64,000 nucleotides of DNA from Sphingobium yanoikuyae (GTDB lineage Bacteria; Pseudomonadota; Alphaproteobacteria; Sphingomonadales; Sphingomonadaceae), in assembly GCF_013001025.1 (NCBI RefSeq), contig NZ_CP053023.1, positions 1 to 64,000 of the forward strand, read 5' to 3'. A model generated the notes under the pieces. That model was not told the origin of the DNA and made no database searches. It worked only from the letters and a program-made list of their open reading frames with translations. The position numbers and the translations under genes were made by a program. Each line of letters opens with the position of its first letter. The first letter of the stretch is position 1. This document shows positions 25,695 to 34,167 of this stretch, one piece after another.

Positions 25695-27857
25695 GTGATC
25701 GACAGCGTCAAACTCAACAAGCTCCGCCTCTCGCCGATCAATGTGCGCAAGGTTTCGGAAGACCGGCTGCGTCTCGACGAACTCACCCCCGACGTCGAGG
25801 CCCGCGGCATCCTGCAGAACATGCTGGTGACCCCGGCCAAGCCCAAGGGCACGTTCGAAGTGCTCGACGGGGGACGGCGCTGGCGCGCACTGATGCGCCT
25901 GGTCGAGGCGGGTTCGATCGTCGCGGCCGACTATGACGTGCCGGTGCGCGTCATCACAGGCGACATCGCGCATCTGAGCGAAACGTCCTTCGCCGCCACC
26001 TATCACCAGCTGCCGCTCACCCCCGCCGAAGAATGCCGCGCCTATGAGCATTTCATCGGCAAGGGCGCCGACATCGACGGGGTCGCCAAACGCTTCGGCA
26101 AGACCCGCCGCTTCGTCGAAGGCCGCCTGCGCCTGGCCTCGCTGGCCGAGCCGATCTTCGACGCGCTGGCCTCGGGCGCGATTACGCTCGACATCGCCAA
26201 GGCCTATGCCTCGACGGAAAGCCACGACAAGCAGCTCGATGTCTGGAGCACCTACGGCCAGAACAGCTACGTCAACGCCGATTCCATCCGCCGCGTCATC
26301 GCCAACGACGCCCTTAAATCCAACGAACCGATCGCGCTCCTGATCGGCGAGGACCGCTATGCGGCCGCCGGCGGCCGGGTCGATCGCGACCTCTTCAGCG
26401 AGGGCGGCGACCGCTGGATCGATCCCGAGATCGCCAAGGGCGTCGCTGCCGAGATGATGGAAGCCGAGGCCAAGCGCATCGGCGAGGAATCCGGGCTCGC
26501 CTGGATCCGGCCGATCGCAAGCAGCTATGCCTATAACCACGCGCAGGATCTCTACCGCGTCATGCTCGATCCGCCCGAACTGACCGACGAGCAGGCCGCG
26601 CGCCTGGAAGCGATCGAGGCGCGGCGCAGCGAGCTCGAAGAGCTGATGCAGGACGAGGCGCTCGACGAGGATCAGTTCAAGGCACTCGACAGCGAGGACG
26701 ACGCGCTGATGGCCGAGGCCGAAGCCATCGAGAACCGGCTGCCGGTGCTGCCCGACGAGCTCAAGCCGCATGTCGGCGCGTTCCTCCTCCTGACCCCGCA
26801 GGGCGAAATGCGCCTCGACACGCAGTTCTTCAGCGAACAGCCCATCCAGCGCATCGATGACGAGGCGCAGGGCGAGGGTGAGGAGGACGACGGCGAGGGC
26901 GGCGAAGAGGGCGAGCGCCTGGCAGGCGGTTTCCGCATCGGCGGGGCCGACAAGGAGGCGCCCAGCCTGCCCGAGGAAGCCGTGGGTCCGGGCGGCAAGC
27001 CGCTCAGCGCCCGGCTCTACGACGAACTCGCCATGCAGCGCCGTGACATCCTGGCGGCTTCGCTCCTCGCCGAACCCGCGCTCGCGCTCGACTATGCCCT
27101 CTTCACGATGATCGACGCGCGCAGCCAGTCCACGCGTCATACCGGCTACCACAGCGTCCACTATGGCTCGACGCTGCGGGCCGGAGCACCGCAAGACCCG
27201 GTCTCGGGTGATATGCCGGTGACCCGCGCGCGGCAGTATCTCGCCGAGGCCCATGACGGGCTCGACGCGGCCTGGACGGAACCGGCCGATATCGTGGAGC
27301 GGTTCGAGGCCTTCCGCGCGCTCGGCGACGACGCCAAGGCAGCCTGGCTCGCCTATATCGTCGCCGTCTCGCTCGAGGCCAAGGGCGGTTTCAAGGCGGA
27401 ACAGATCCCGCTGCAGAACCGCCTCGCCTCGATCCTCGAGATCGATGTCGCCGCCTGGTGGCGGCCCACCGCGGAGAACTTCTTCGACCGGGTCAACAAG
27501 GGCACGATCCTCACCCTGCTCAACGATGTCGGCGGGGGCTCCCTGACCGCGCGCCATGCCACGCTCAAGAAGGGCGAGATCGCCGCGAGCTGCGAAAAGC
27601 TCTTTGCCGGGGAGTCGATCGTCGAGCCTGACGTCAAGGAGGCGGCGCTCGCCTGGGTCCCCAATGCCATGCGCTTCCTGGATCGCGTGCCGGAACAGGC
27701 AGAGGAATCCCTTGATGCGTTTGGCGACCCGGACGTGGCCGAAAGCGACGGGGCTGATGACAGCGAGACCGACGACGGTGACGCGGTGACCGCCGGGCCG
27801 ACGGCTTCCGCGCCGGCCGAGGCCGACGAAGACGAACTCGCCGCCGCCGAGGCCTGA
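25695..27857 (+). CDS. Large ParB-like protein
   Basis: 720 residues if started at the GTG with AAGGAGA six bases upstream; an ATG at 25668 adds nine residues. The N-terminal ParB/Spo0J domain is clear: LSPINVRK, GILQNMLVTP, then the GGRRWRAL box (about residues 12-75), followed by a helix-turn-helix (GVAKRFGKTRRFVEGRL, about 130-150). The long C-terminus has an acidic linker (about 385-425) and an Asp/Glu/Ala-rich tail. Such long ParB-like proteins are common on sphingomonad plasmids and islands, usually without an adjacent ParA, as here. A role in maintenance or CTP-switch-type DNA binding is inferred, not shown. Confidence 0.85.
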   Translation: MIDSVKLNKLRLSPINVRKVSEDRLRLDELTPDVEARGILQNMLVTPAKPKGTFEVLDGGRRWRALMRLVEAGSIVAADYDVPVRVITGDIAHLSETSFAATYHQLPLTPAEECRAYEHFIGKGADIDGVAKRFGKTRRFVEGRLRLASLAEPIFDALASGAITLDIAKAYASTESHDKQLDVWSTYGQNSYVNADSIRRVIANDALKSNEPIALLIGEDRYAAAGGRVDRDLFSEGGDRWIDPEIAKGVAAEMMEAEAKRIGEESGLAWIRPIASSYAYNHAQDLYRVMLDPPELTDEQAARLEAIEARRSELEELMQDEALDEDQFKALDSEDDALMAEAEAIENRLPVLPDELKPHVGAFLLLTPQGEMRLDTQFFSEQPIQRIDDEAQGEGEEDDGEGGEEGERLAGGFRIGGADKEAPSLPEEAVGPGGKPLSARLYDELAMQRRDILAASLLAEPALALDYALFTMIDARSQSTRHTGYHSVHYGSTLRAGAPQDPVSGDMPVTRARQYLAEAHDGLDAAWTEPADIVERFEAFRALGDDAKAAWLAYIVAVSLEAKGGFKAEQIPLQNRLASILEIDVAAWWRPTAENFFDRVNKGTILTLLNDVGGGSLTARHATLKKGEIAASCEKLFAGESIVEPDVKEAALAWVPNAMRFLDRVPEQAEESLDAFGDPDVAESDGADDSETDDGDAVTAGPTASAPAEADEDELAAAEA

Positions 27858-27878
27858 GCCTCAAATCCTGTCCGCAAG

Positions 27879-27910
27879 CGACCACCGGCGTGTTCTCGCG
27901 CCGGTGGTCG
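27879..27910 (+). terminator. Perfect 12-bp hairpin between parB-like and ardC genes
   Basis: CGACCACCGGCG and its exact complement around an 8-base loop (TGTTCTCG). No T-run follows, so it may be a leader structure of ardC or a boundary that limits read-through. Confidence 0.5.
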
Positions 27911-27935
27911 TCTCGTCTGTGAGGAGTTTTCCATC

Positions 27936-28871
27936 ATGTCCAAGCCTGCACGAACCGGCCGGGATGCCGCGGCCGAAATCAGCGCCATCATCATCGATCG
28001 CCTTGAAAAGGGCGTACCGCCCTGGACCCGGCCCTGGCGCACGAGTGGCAGCGGCGGCCGGCCGCTCCGGCACTGCGGCACGCCCTATACGGGGATCAAC
28101 AATCTCCTGCTTTGGGCGCTCGGCGACATGCACGGCTACCGGTCGCGCTACTGGATGACCTATCGGCAGGCGAGCGAGCTCGGCGCGCAGGTCCGCCGCG
28201 GAGAGCAGGGTGCCCTGTCCCTCTATTATTCCTCGTTCAAGAAGACCGAGACAGACGCCGTGAGCGGTGAGGCCGTGGAACGCAGCATCCGCTTCCTGCG
28301 CCATTACATCGTCTTCAACGCCGACCAGATCGATGGCCTGCCCGGCTATTATTACCCGCCCGAGGTGCCGGCCACGCCGCTGTCCCCCTCTCTGCGGCAA
28401 GCGGCGATCGACAGCTTCTTCGCGGCGATCCCCGCCGATGTCCGTCATGGCGGCAACGGCGCCTTCTACTCGCCCACCTTCGACTATATCCAGATGCCCA
28501 AGCGCTCGAGCTTCATCTCGATGGACCATTATGCGAGCGTTAGGGTCCATGAAACGGGGCATTGGACCGGCCATGGCGACCGGCTCGCGCGCACCTTCGG
28601 CAAACGCTTCGGCGACAAGGCCTACGCATTCGAGGAACTTGTCGCCGAGATCACCGCCGGGCTGGTCTGCGCCGAGCTTGGCCTCCCCAACGAGTTGCAC
28701 GACAGCCACGCGAGCTATGTTGGCCACTGGCTCGGCATCCTCAAGGCCGACAAGACCGCCATCATCCACGCTGCGTCCAAGGCCGAACAGGCCTTCGCCT
28801 ATCTGACGGCGTTCGGCGAGGCCGGGCAAGCGGGCAGCGCCCCGCCGCCCGCACTTGCCGCGGCTGCATGA
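27936..28871 (+). CDS. ardC: ArdC-family antirestriction protein with zincin motif
   Basis: 311 residues, start preceded by GAGGAG. N-terminal ssDNA-binding ArdC domain (about 11-130; IIDRLEKGVPPWTRPW and the NNLLLW/YWMTY segment), then a metallopeptidase-like domain with HETGH (205-209) and a downstream glutamate in AFEELVAEI as a likely third ligand. ArdC proteins on conjugative plasmids protect incoming single-stranded DNA from restriction. First gene of a compact rightward run to about 30.6 kb. Confidence 0.93.
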   Translation: MSKPARTGRDAAAEISAIIIDRLEKGVPPWTRPWRTSGSGGRPLRHCGTPYTGINNLLLWALGDMHGYRSRYWMTYRQASELGAQVRRGEQGALSLYYSSFKKTETDAVSGEAVERSIRFLRHYIVFNADQIDGLPGYYYPPEVPATPLSPSLRQAAIDSFFAAIPADVRHGGNGAFYSPTFDYIQMPKRSSFISMDHYASVRVHETGHWTGHGDRLARTFGKRFGDKAYAFEELVAEITAGLVCAELGLPNELHDSHASYVGHWLGILKADKTAIIHAASKAEQAFAYLTAFGEAGQAGSAPPPALAAAA

Positions 28872-28881
28872 GGCGGCCGCC

Positions 28882-29199
28882 ATGACCCCTGAAACCAAGA
28901 TCCTGGCCTGCCTGTCGACGGCCCATCTCTCAGCCGAGGTCGCGGCGGAACTGGACGCCATCCTCGCCTATCCGCCGCCGCTTGCGGCCCGCCTCAACCC
29001 CGCGCTGTGGCAGGCGCATATCCTCATGGACCGCTGGCTGGATTATGGCTGGTTCATCTGGGTCGCATCTCCTGCCCGCGCGCATATGCCCGGCTCGCTC
29101 AAGGCCTGCCTCGACCTCGCCGAAGCGTCCGGCGCCGCCTGGCTGCAGTTCGACCGCGACTGCGCACCGATCGCCGAACTGCCGGTCTACGACTGGTAA
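28882..29199 (+). CDS. DUF5983-like small plasmid protein
   Basis: 105 residues. Recognised by ILACLSTAHLS near the start and by ILMDRWLDYGWFIWV (residues about 48-62), a pattern of a small family found beside ArdC and DUF736 on mobile elements. Starts 8 bases after the ardC stop, so it is likely coupled. Function unknown. Confidence 0.65.
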   Translation: MTPETKILACLSTAHLSAEVAAELDAILAYPPPLAARLNPALWQAHILMDRWLDYGWFIWVASPARAHMPGSLKACLDLAEASGAAWLQFDRDCAPIAELPVYDW

Positions 29200-29225
29200 T
29201 CCCCTCTCATCCAAGGAGAACCCTC

Positions 29226-29837
29226 ATGGGTTGGCTCACCATGTCTCGCCATTCGATGGGGGGGCACGCAACCGCGAAAGCCTATCTCGACGACCAGTTC
29301 ACCTATGAGCGCGACCATCCCAAGGGCGGCACGCGCGGCCTCAAGGTGCTCGCCTCGTCCTGCCCTGCAAACCGCGTCTATTATGCGGCCGCTCAGGTGA
29401 CACGCGACGGCATTGGCGGCGAGGTCTTCGCCATCGTCTGCCTCGTCCTGTGGAACCCGCGCAGCGCGAGCGGCGAAAATTTTGGCTACAAGGATATGAC
29501 GGAAAATATGGGCCCCTGCGAGGCTGCCTGTCCCGCCGCGATCCTCGATCTTCTGACACCGACCACAAACGAGCATGCGCTCGACTGGCGACGTCGCTGC
29601 CGCGAGGCGCTCGCCCGCCGTTCCCGAAAGATCGAGACCGGCGCTCGCATCAAGCTGCCCGCGCCGGTCCGGTTCTCCGACGGGCATGTGGGCGAAGAAT
29701 TCATCGTTGACCGGATCGGCCGCCGGGTCATCCTGCGCGATCCCGAGACGCGCATGCCCTACCGGATTGGCCGCTTCATGGACCAGGCCTGGACGATCGT
29801 CCCGGAGACCAAGGTCCACAAGACCCTCTTCGCCTGA
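29226..29837 (+). CDS. DUF6927-like conserved plasmid protein
   Basis: 203 residues beginning GWLTMSRHSMGGH, with GYKDMTENMGPCEAACP (about 80-97), a segment characteristic of proteins beside ArdC in alphaproteobacterial mobile elements. AAGGAG precedes the start. Predicted soluble. Function unknown; part of the ardC operon. Confidence 0.65.
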   Translation: MGWLTMSRHSMGGHATAKAYLDDQFTYERDHPKGGTRGLKVLASSCPANRVYYAAAQVTRDGIGGEVFAIVCLVLWNPRSASGENFGYKDMTENMGPCEAACPAAILDLLTPTTNEHALDWRRRCREALARRSRKIETGARIKLPAPVRFSDGHVGEEFIVDRIGRRVILRDPETRMPYRIGRFMDQAWTIVPETKVHKTLFA

Positions 29838-29881
29838 GCGCTCTTGCCTCCCGTCCCTCCTGCGAAGACAAGGATCTGATC

Positions 29882-30082
29882 ATGTTCCCTTTTCCCTTTC
29901 CCCGGTCCGCCAAGCGCGACCTCCTGTGCAGCCGACAGAATGCCGAGCGCGTCGCTGCACGTCTGTTCGCCGCCGGCGGCGGGCCGATCAGCGTCGTGCG
30001 CACCGGCGATCTTCTCCAGCCCTACCGCGTGGCCCTGGTCCCGGCCCGCTATGAGCAGGTCGAGACGGTCATGGTATCATGA
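29882..30082 (+). CDS. Small hypothetical protein (66 aa)
   Basis: 66 residues, AAGGA upstream of the ATG. The C-terminal half (GGGPISVVRTGDLLQPYRVALVP broken here by context) looks like two beta strands. Its stop overlaps the start of the nuclease gene, implying coupling. No family recognised. Confidence 0.5.
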   Translation: MFPFPFPRSAKRDLLCSRQNAERVAARLFAAGGGPISVVRTGDLLQPYRVALVPARYEQVETVMVS

Positions 30083-30594
30083 TGGGTCGCAAGGTCATGC
30101 TCTCAAGCGTCTTTGCAGCCCTGCTTATGGGCTCCAGCCTGTCGGACGCCCAGAGCTTCCATGCGCGCGGCCGCGCGCTCGACGGCGATACAGTCGCTGT
30201 TGATATCCGCCTGCTCGGGATCGATGCCTTCGAGACAAGGCAGATGTGCGAGCGCCGGAACGGCTGCTGGTCGTGCGGCAAGGCCGCGCAGGATCTCGCA
30301 GCACGGGCTCTGCGCGACGCCGAGGCGGTCATCACGTTGACGCCCTCATCAACCTATGGCCGTCCGGTCGCCACCGTGACCGTTCGCGGCGCTGACCTCG
30401 GCGAGACGCTGCTCCGCGCCGGGCTTGCAATCCCGCAATCGCAGTATCTTCGCCGCGATCCCGCGCGCCGCGCGCGCTATGAGGCGGCCTTCGCCGAGGC
30501 CCAAGGCCGCAAGGCAGGGGCCTTTGCCGGCACCTGGCTGCCCCCCGCACGATGGCGCAAGGGCGAACGCCTCGCCTGCGAGCGCCGACAATAA
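30079..30594 (+). CDS. Staphylococcal-nuclease-like exported nuclease
   Basis: 171 residues. A signal peptide (to about residue 24, ending SDAQS) exports it. The SNase OB-fold follows with the Ca2+ and catalytic positions: DGDTVAV, GIDAFE (catalytic Glu) and YGRPVATV (Arg). Members degrade nucleic acids; homologues (ParB/NucM-like) are common next to plasmid transfer genes and may aid DNA passage or uptake. Two cysteine pairs (MCERRNGCWSC) may form disulfides. Confidence 0.85.
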   Translation: MMGRKVMLSSVFAALLMGSSLSDAQSFHARGRALDGDTVAVDIRLLGIDAFETRQMCERRNGCWSCGKAAQDLAARALRDAEAVITLTPSSTYGRPVATVTVRGADLGETLLRAGLAIPQSQYLRRDPARRARYEAAFAEAQGRKAGAFAGTWLPPARWRKGERLACERRQ

Positions 30595-30710
30595 TCCCGT
30601 TTCCGCAAGACCTCGGCGCTTGAAGCGCGCGGCACACCCCGCAGGCACCTGGGCGCGCCGAGGCTGGCGGCGGGCTTTGCCGATGAGGCTGGTCTCCAAG
30701 GACATGTCGC

Positions 30711-31739
30711 ATGGTTACGTCCTCATCCCAATCGCGCGCGATCACGCTGATGGTCGGGCTGCCGCATCTTCGCTCCGGCCCGCTGCTCGCCCGCGCGCGC
30801 AGCCTTGCGCTGCCGGTCCTCGTCTCCGCCAACGCCTTCTCCCGCTGGGTGGACGCAGCGCAGGGACGTGAATGGGCCGGCTGGAAACTCCAGGGCCTGA
30901 AGAATGCGACCCGTCTCCACAGTCTTTGCCTGGACAGTGCCGGGTTCAGCGCCATGGCTCGCTATGGCGGCTTTCCCTGGACCATCGACGACTATGTCGC
31001 GCTCGCATCTGCCTTTCCCTTTCGCTGGTGGGCGAGCCTCGACTATTGCGTGGAGCAGGAGGTTGCCCGAGACCGCGAGGAGGTTCTCGACCGGATCGCG
31101 CGCACCGTCCGGGCCAATATCGAATGTCATGCGCGCGCTGTCGATCGGAATATCGCCAGCACGTTCCTGCCGGTCATCCAGGGCCGCCTGCCGCAAGATT
31201 ACGAACGCTGCGCCACTGCGCTCGCAGGCCTTGTCGAGCGTCATACCCTCATCGGTGTCGGATCGATGTGCCGAAGACCCATCCATGGCGACGCCGGTCT
31301 CATCGCGGTGGTGGATCATCTCGACCGCGTCCTGCCGCCAGCGGTGCGGTTGCATCTCTTCGGCGTGAAGGGCGCGGCCATTCCCTTCCTCAAACCCTTC
31401 GCGCGCCGCGTCGCCTCGATCGACAGCCAGGCCTATGGCATCGCAGCGCGCAGCAAGGCGCGGGCGCATGGTTGTCGAAAGTCCGATGACCTCGTCGCCG
31501 ACGAGATGGAGCGGTGGGTCGAGCAGCAGCGGGCGCGGCTACGCCAGCCTGCCCGCGCCCTGCCGATCGCGGCGCCAGCGATAGCGCCGCCGCTGCGGTT
31601 CGATCCTTGGGAAGAGGCGATCGCCCAAGCGCGGGAGGATCTGCGCGCGCTCATCGAAAGCGGCGACCTCGATCATGATGCGCCTGTGACCGGATGGGTC
31701 GAGCAATGGGCCGCAGACCTGATGCACGTTGAGGCTTGA
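30711..31739 (+). CDS. DpdA/TGT-like protein (DUF7221 type)
   Basis: 342 residues with AAGGA nine bases before the ATG. The fold signature of tRNA-guanine transglycosylases is visible: a catalytic-type Asp in LCLDSAGFSAM (compare DSGGFQ in TGT), YCVEQEVARD, and HLFGVKGAAIPFL, the beta-barrel Gly-Val-Lys segment. Cysteines expected for the TGT zinc site are not obvious. Proteins of this sort are annotated as DpdA-like, the enzyme that inserts 7-deazaguanines into DNA. The rest of a dpd cluster is not in this window, so the activity is uncertain. Confidence 0.65.
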   Translation: MVTSSSQSRAITLMVGLPHLRSGPLLARARSLALPVLVSANAFSRWVDAAQGREWAGWKLQGLKNATRLHSLCLDSAGFSAMARYGGFPWTIDDYVALASAFPFRWWASLDYCVEQEVARDREEVLDRIARTVRANIECHARAVDRNIASTFLPVIQGRLPQDYERCATALAGLVERHTLIGVGSMCRRPIHGDAGLIAVVDHLDRVLPPAVRLHLFGVKGAAIPFLKPFARRVASIDSQAYGIAARSKARAHGCRKSDDLVADEMERWVEQQRARLRQPARALPIAAPAIAPPLRFDPWEEAIAQAREDLRALIESGDLDHDAPVTGWVEQWAADLMHVEA

Positions 31740-31784
31740 TGGCGATCACCAAGCACGGCGCCGGACGCGGCACAGCCCTGCAGC

Positions 31785-32273
31785 TCAGGATTTGACGACC
31801 GGCTCCGCCCACCAGGACGCACCTTGGACAAAATCGGCACGACTCTCGACGAGGGGGCCATCGGGCTCCGCCGCGACATAGGGGTTGGTCAGCGGGAGGA
31901 TCGTTCGCTTTTCACGGTGGATCTGGCCGGCGACCCGGCCGCGCCGCTCGAGCAGATCCTCCAACCAGGCGAGGTCGTCGAGCATCTCGACCACGCCGCG
32001 ACCAGCCAGGCAGAAATAGATCGTCCGCTGAAAGTCGTCGGCCTGCGGATTGGACAGGAGGCTTGCGAGCTTCCGTTTGCCTTGCGCCAGCCCCTCGTGG
32101 ATCCACTGGGCCGCCTCGCGGATCTCGCGCACGGCATAATAGGCATCGAGCGCATCCATGCCGATGGCCGCATTGGCGATCATCCGGCGCGTCGGCCGAT
32201 TGTCGGGATCAAGCGCGGCATCCCGTAGCGTGATATCGAGATCGAACCGGTCGAGAAAATTGGACATGCTCAT
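31785..32273 (-). CDS. Hypothetical plasmid protein (162 aa)
   Basis: 162 residues, start at the MSMSNFL ATG with GGGAG upstream. Mostly helical, with tryptophan-rich ends; no recognised domain. First of a leftward pair inserted between rightward genes; the partner is 32346-33041. Confidence 0.5.
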   Translation of the reverse strand: MSMSNFLDRFDLDITLRDAALDPDNRPTRRMIANAAIGMDALDAYYAVREIREAAQWIHEGLAQGKRKLASLLSNPQADDFQRTIYFCLAGRGVVEMLDDLAWLEDLLERRGRVAGQIHREKRTILPLTNPYVAAEPDGPLVESRADFVQGASWWAEPVVKS

Positions 32274-32345
32274 GGCGGAAACTCCCTTCGCGTGGGAACG
32301 TACCGTGAACATCTGGCGTGGTCAACTGGTCGGCATCGACCTGGA

Positions 32346-33041
32346 TCAGGCCTTGTCGGCCGCGTTGGCGAGTTCGCGATGAACGGCCCTGGCGAGATTG
32401 AGGTCGTAGCTGAGCGCGCTGCTGACCGGGAGGCTACGCACGCCCAGGGTCTGGAGCGTATAGTTGAGGTCGGGCGTCACCGCCGCGCCCGCCGCTTCGA
32501 TCGGCAGGTCCCAAGGCCGAAGCGGCGAGACCGGCCATCGCACGCCCTCGGCCTCGCGCATTAGTGTATCGCCATGCAGGCAGAAGGCGGACGGATCGCA
32601 GCGATAGTCCATGTCGATCCGGGCCGCGATCGTGTTGTCGCCCGCGTGGCGCGCGACGAAGGCCCGGTGACGCCCCTCGATGACCTGATAGAGAGCGGGA
32701 AGTCCAGCCATCGTCAGGCGTTGCACCTTCACGGGCAGGCTGTTCTGCGCGTCCCGGCGGTCGCGTACGGCTCCGACCAGCCGGTCGAACCGGACCGGCT
32801 GGGCTAGCACGTAGCGCAGTTCGATTGCGGCCGCCTCGGGCGGCGCGACAATGCCACGGGAAAAGGCGGTGGCGCAGACGGCCCGCGCGAAAAGATCGAC
32901 CTGAAACGGTCCTATGACGCTGAAGATACCGGTCGCATCCGGCCCGGCCATCTCGTTCGCGCGCTCACCAAGCTCAGGATGTCCAGGGATGCGCAGGTCC
33001 GACACGCCGCCACGCAGGCATTCCATCATGTCGATGCCCAT
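32346..33041 (-). CDS. Hypothetical plasmid protein with a ParB-like box
   Basis: 231 residues. The ATG at 33041 has GGAGAGG upstream and is preferred to 33059. The segment YQVIEGRHRAFVAR (about 120-133) resembles the ExGRxRxxA box of ParB-type N-terminal domains, but the rest does not match, so this is only suggestive. Possibly an operon with the next leftward gene. Confidence 0.5.
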   Translation of the reverse strand: MGIDMMECLRGGVSDLRIPGHPELGERANEMAGPDATGIFSVIGPFQVDLFARAVCATAFSRGIVAPPEAAAIELRYVLAQPVRFDRLVGAVRDRRDAQNSLPVKVQRLTMAGLPALYQVIEGRHRAFVARHAGDNTIAARIDMDYRCDPSAFCLHGDTLMREAEGVRWPVSPLRPWDLPIEAAGAAVTPDLNYTLQTLGVRSLPVSSALSYDLNLARAVHRELANAADKA

Positions 33042-33129
33042 CGCCTGAGTCCTCTCCATTTCGGAGGAATTTTATACCTTGCCGAGGCGTCTGACTATCC
33101 GGCGGTTCTTTCCCGTGGCCGCATCGGAA

Positions 33130-33187
33130 AGGTCCGCAGTCTGCAAGGACCTCCCAGCGCCAGGCGCCGGAAAAAGGGGAGGGGGGC
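33130..33187 (+). promoter_or_regulatory. Hairpins plus polypurine G-tract leader
   Basis: AGGTCC-GCAG-T-CTGC-AA-GGACCT (33130-33152) forms a bulged stem; GGCGCC lies just after. GGAAAAAGGGGAGGGGGG follows at 33169-33186, 49 bases before the start at 33236. Same layout as the leaders at 11436, 25637 and 40606. Confidence 0.4.
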
Positions 33188-33235
33188 CGAGAGGACGAGC
33201 GACGTGGATCGCTTGGCCCCTCGGAGACTTTCCCC

Positions 33236-33880
33236 ATGAGCTACGATGTTGCGTTTCGCCACCAGCAGGCCCTCGACCCGAGCGCGCTCTCGAGTGTCAC
33301 CACCACATTGCACGCGATCGGCGCCGCGATCACCGACTGCCGCAACGCTGGCAAGGACGCCGAGATCGACCCTGCGGTCATCCTCCTTATCCGTCACCTG
33401 TCGCAAGTGTGCGAAGCCCGGCCGCCCAGCACCCTGCTGCGCCGCGAATGCCTGGACGCGATCGCTGAGATCCGGCGGCATCCTGTGCTCAAGACGCTCG
33501 CCTATCGCGGCGTTGCCTATGACGAGCCCGCCAAGCGCCTCTTCCACAGCGAGGGACGGATCGCGATGCGGCGGCTCGCCGAGGCCCTGGATCTGGCCGA
33601 GGGCAGCTTCGATGTCCGGTCCAACAAGGGCGGCGTTGCCGTCTCCGGCGAAATCACGCTCCACGGCGAGGACATCTGGGTCCAGCTCAGCCTGGGCCTC
33701 ATGGGACCGGACCGCGAGATCCTCTACCGGCGCGTCCACGGCCGAAAGGACCATATCGGCGAGCGCAACCATTATGCCTCGATCCGCGACCTCATGGCGC
33801 CCGATCGCTTCGCCCGGAAGATCTGCCGGGATCTCAATCTGGCACCCGCCACCCCATCGGACGGCCGGCTGTTCGCCTGA
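33236..33880 (+). CDS. Conserved hypothetical plasmid protein (214 aa)
   Basis: 214 residues beginning MSYDVAFRHQ, with an alpha-helical N-terminal half and a beta-rich C-terminal half (GGVAVSGEITLHGEDIWV broken by context) ending ICRDLNLAP. Soluble. No family recognised. Preceded by the hairpin and G-tract leader. Confidence 0.55.
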   Translation: MSYDVAFRHQQALDPSALSSVTTTLHAIGAAITDCRNAGKDAEIDPAVILLIRHLSQVCEARPPSTLLRRECLDAIAEIRRHPVLKTLAYRGVAYDEPAKRLFHSEGRIAMRRLAEALDLAEGSFDVRSNKGGVAVSGEITLHGEDIWVQLSLGLMGPDREILYRRVHGRKDHIGERNHYASIRDLMAPDRFARKICRDLNLAPATPSDGRLFA

Positions 33881-33883
33881 CCC

Positions 33884-34063
33884 TCAGGCCGGCGGCGGCT
33901 CGACATGGCCCAGCCACCGGGCCAGCAAGCGCGCCATGGTGGCGCGATAGTCAGCGGGACTGTCGGGTTCGGCCGTCGCTTTCCATCCGCATTGGCACTG
34001 AACGGTGCGCACCGCGTCATGGGGCGGCGCTGCGTAGACGATCATATGCGCCCTGAGCGGCAT
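33884..34063 (-). CDS. Very small protein with a CxC motif (59 aa)
   Basis: Encoded leftward between two rightward genes: it starts MPLRAHMIVYAAPP, has a TVQCQCGWKA zinc-ribbon-like segment, and ends ARWLGHVEPPPA. The Cys-x-Cys-Gly-Trp pattern with no frame breaks argues for a real gene. Its stop is 4 bases from the end of the preceding gene (convergent). Role unknown. Confidence 0.5.
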   Translation of the reverse strand: MPLRAHMIVYAAPPHDAVRTVQCQCGWKATAEPDSPADYRATMARLLARWLGHVEPPPA

Positions 34064-34167
34064 CTTTCGTTTCCCCCCGCGGCGCGATGCTGCGCGCGCG
34101 CGGGGCGGCTGTCCACATTTTTGTCCGTAGCGCCCGCCTGCGGGCAGACTCCCTGAAAGGAGACCTC

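Noticed and set aside
25680..27557. Long leftward open frame (625 codons) opposite the ParB-like gene
   Set aside because: It is the mirror of a high-GC gene with a clear ParB domain; the antisense protein has no recognisable motif.
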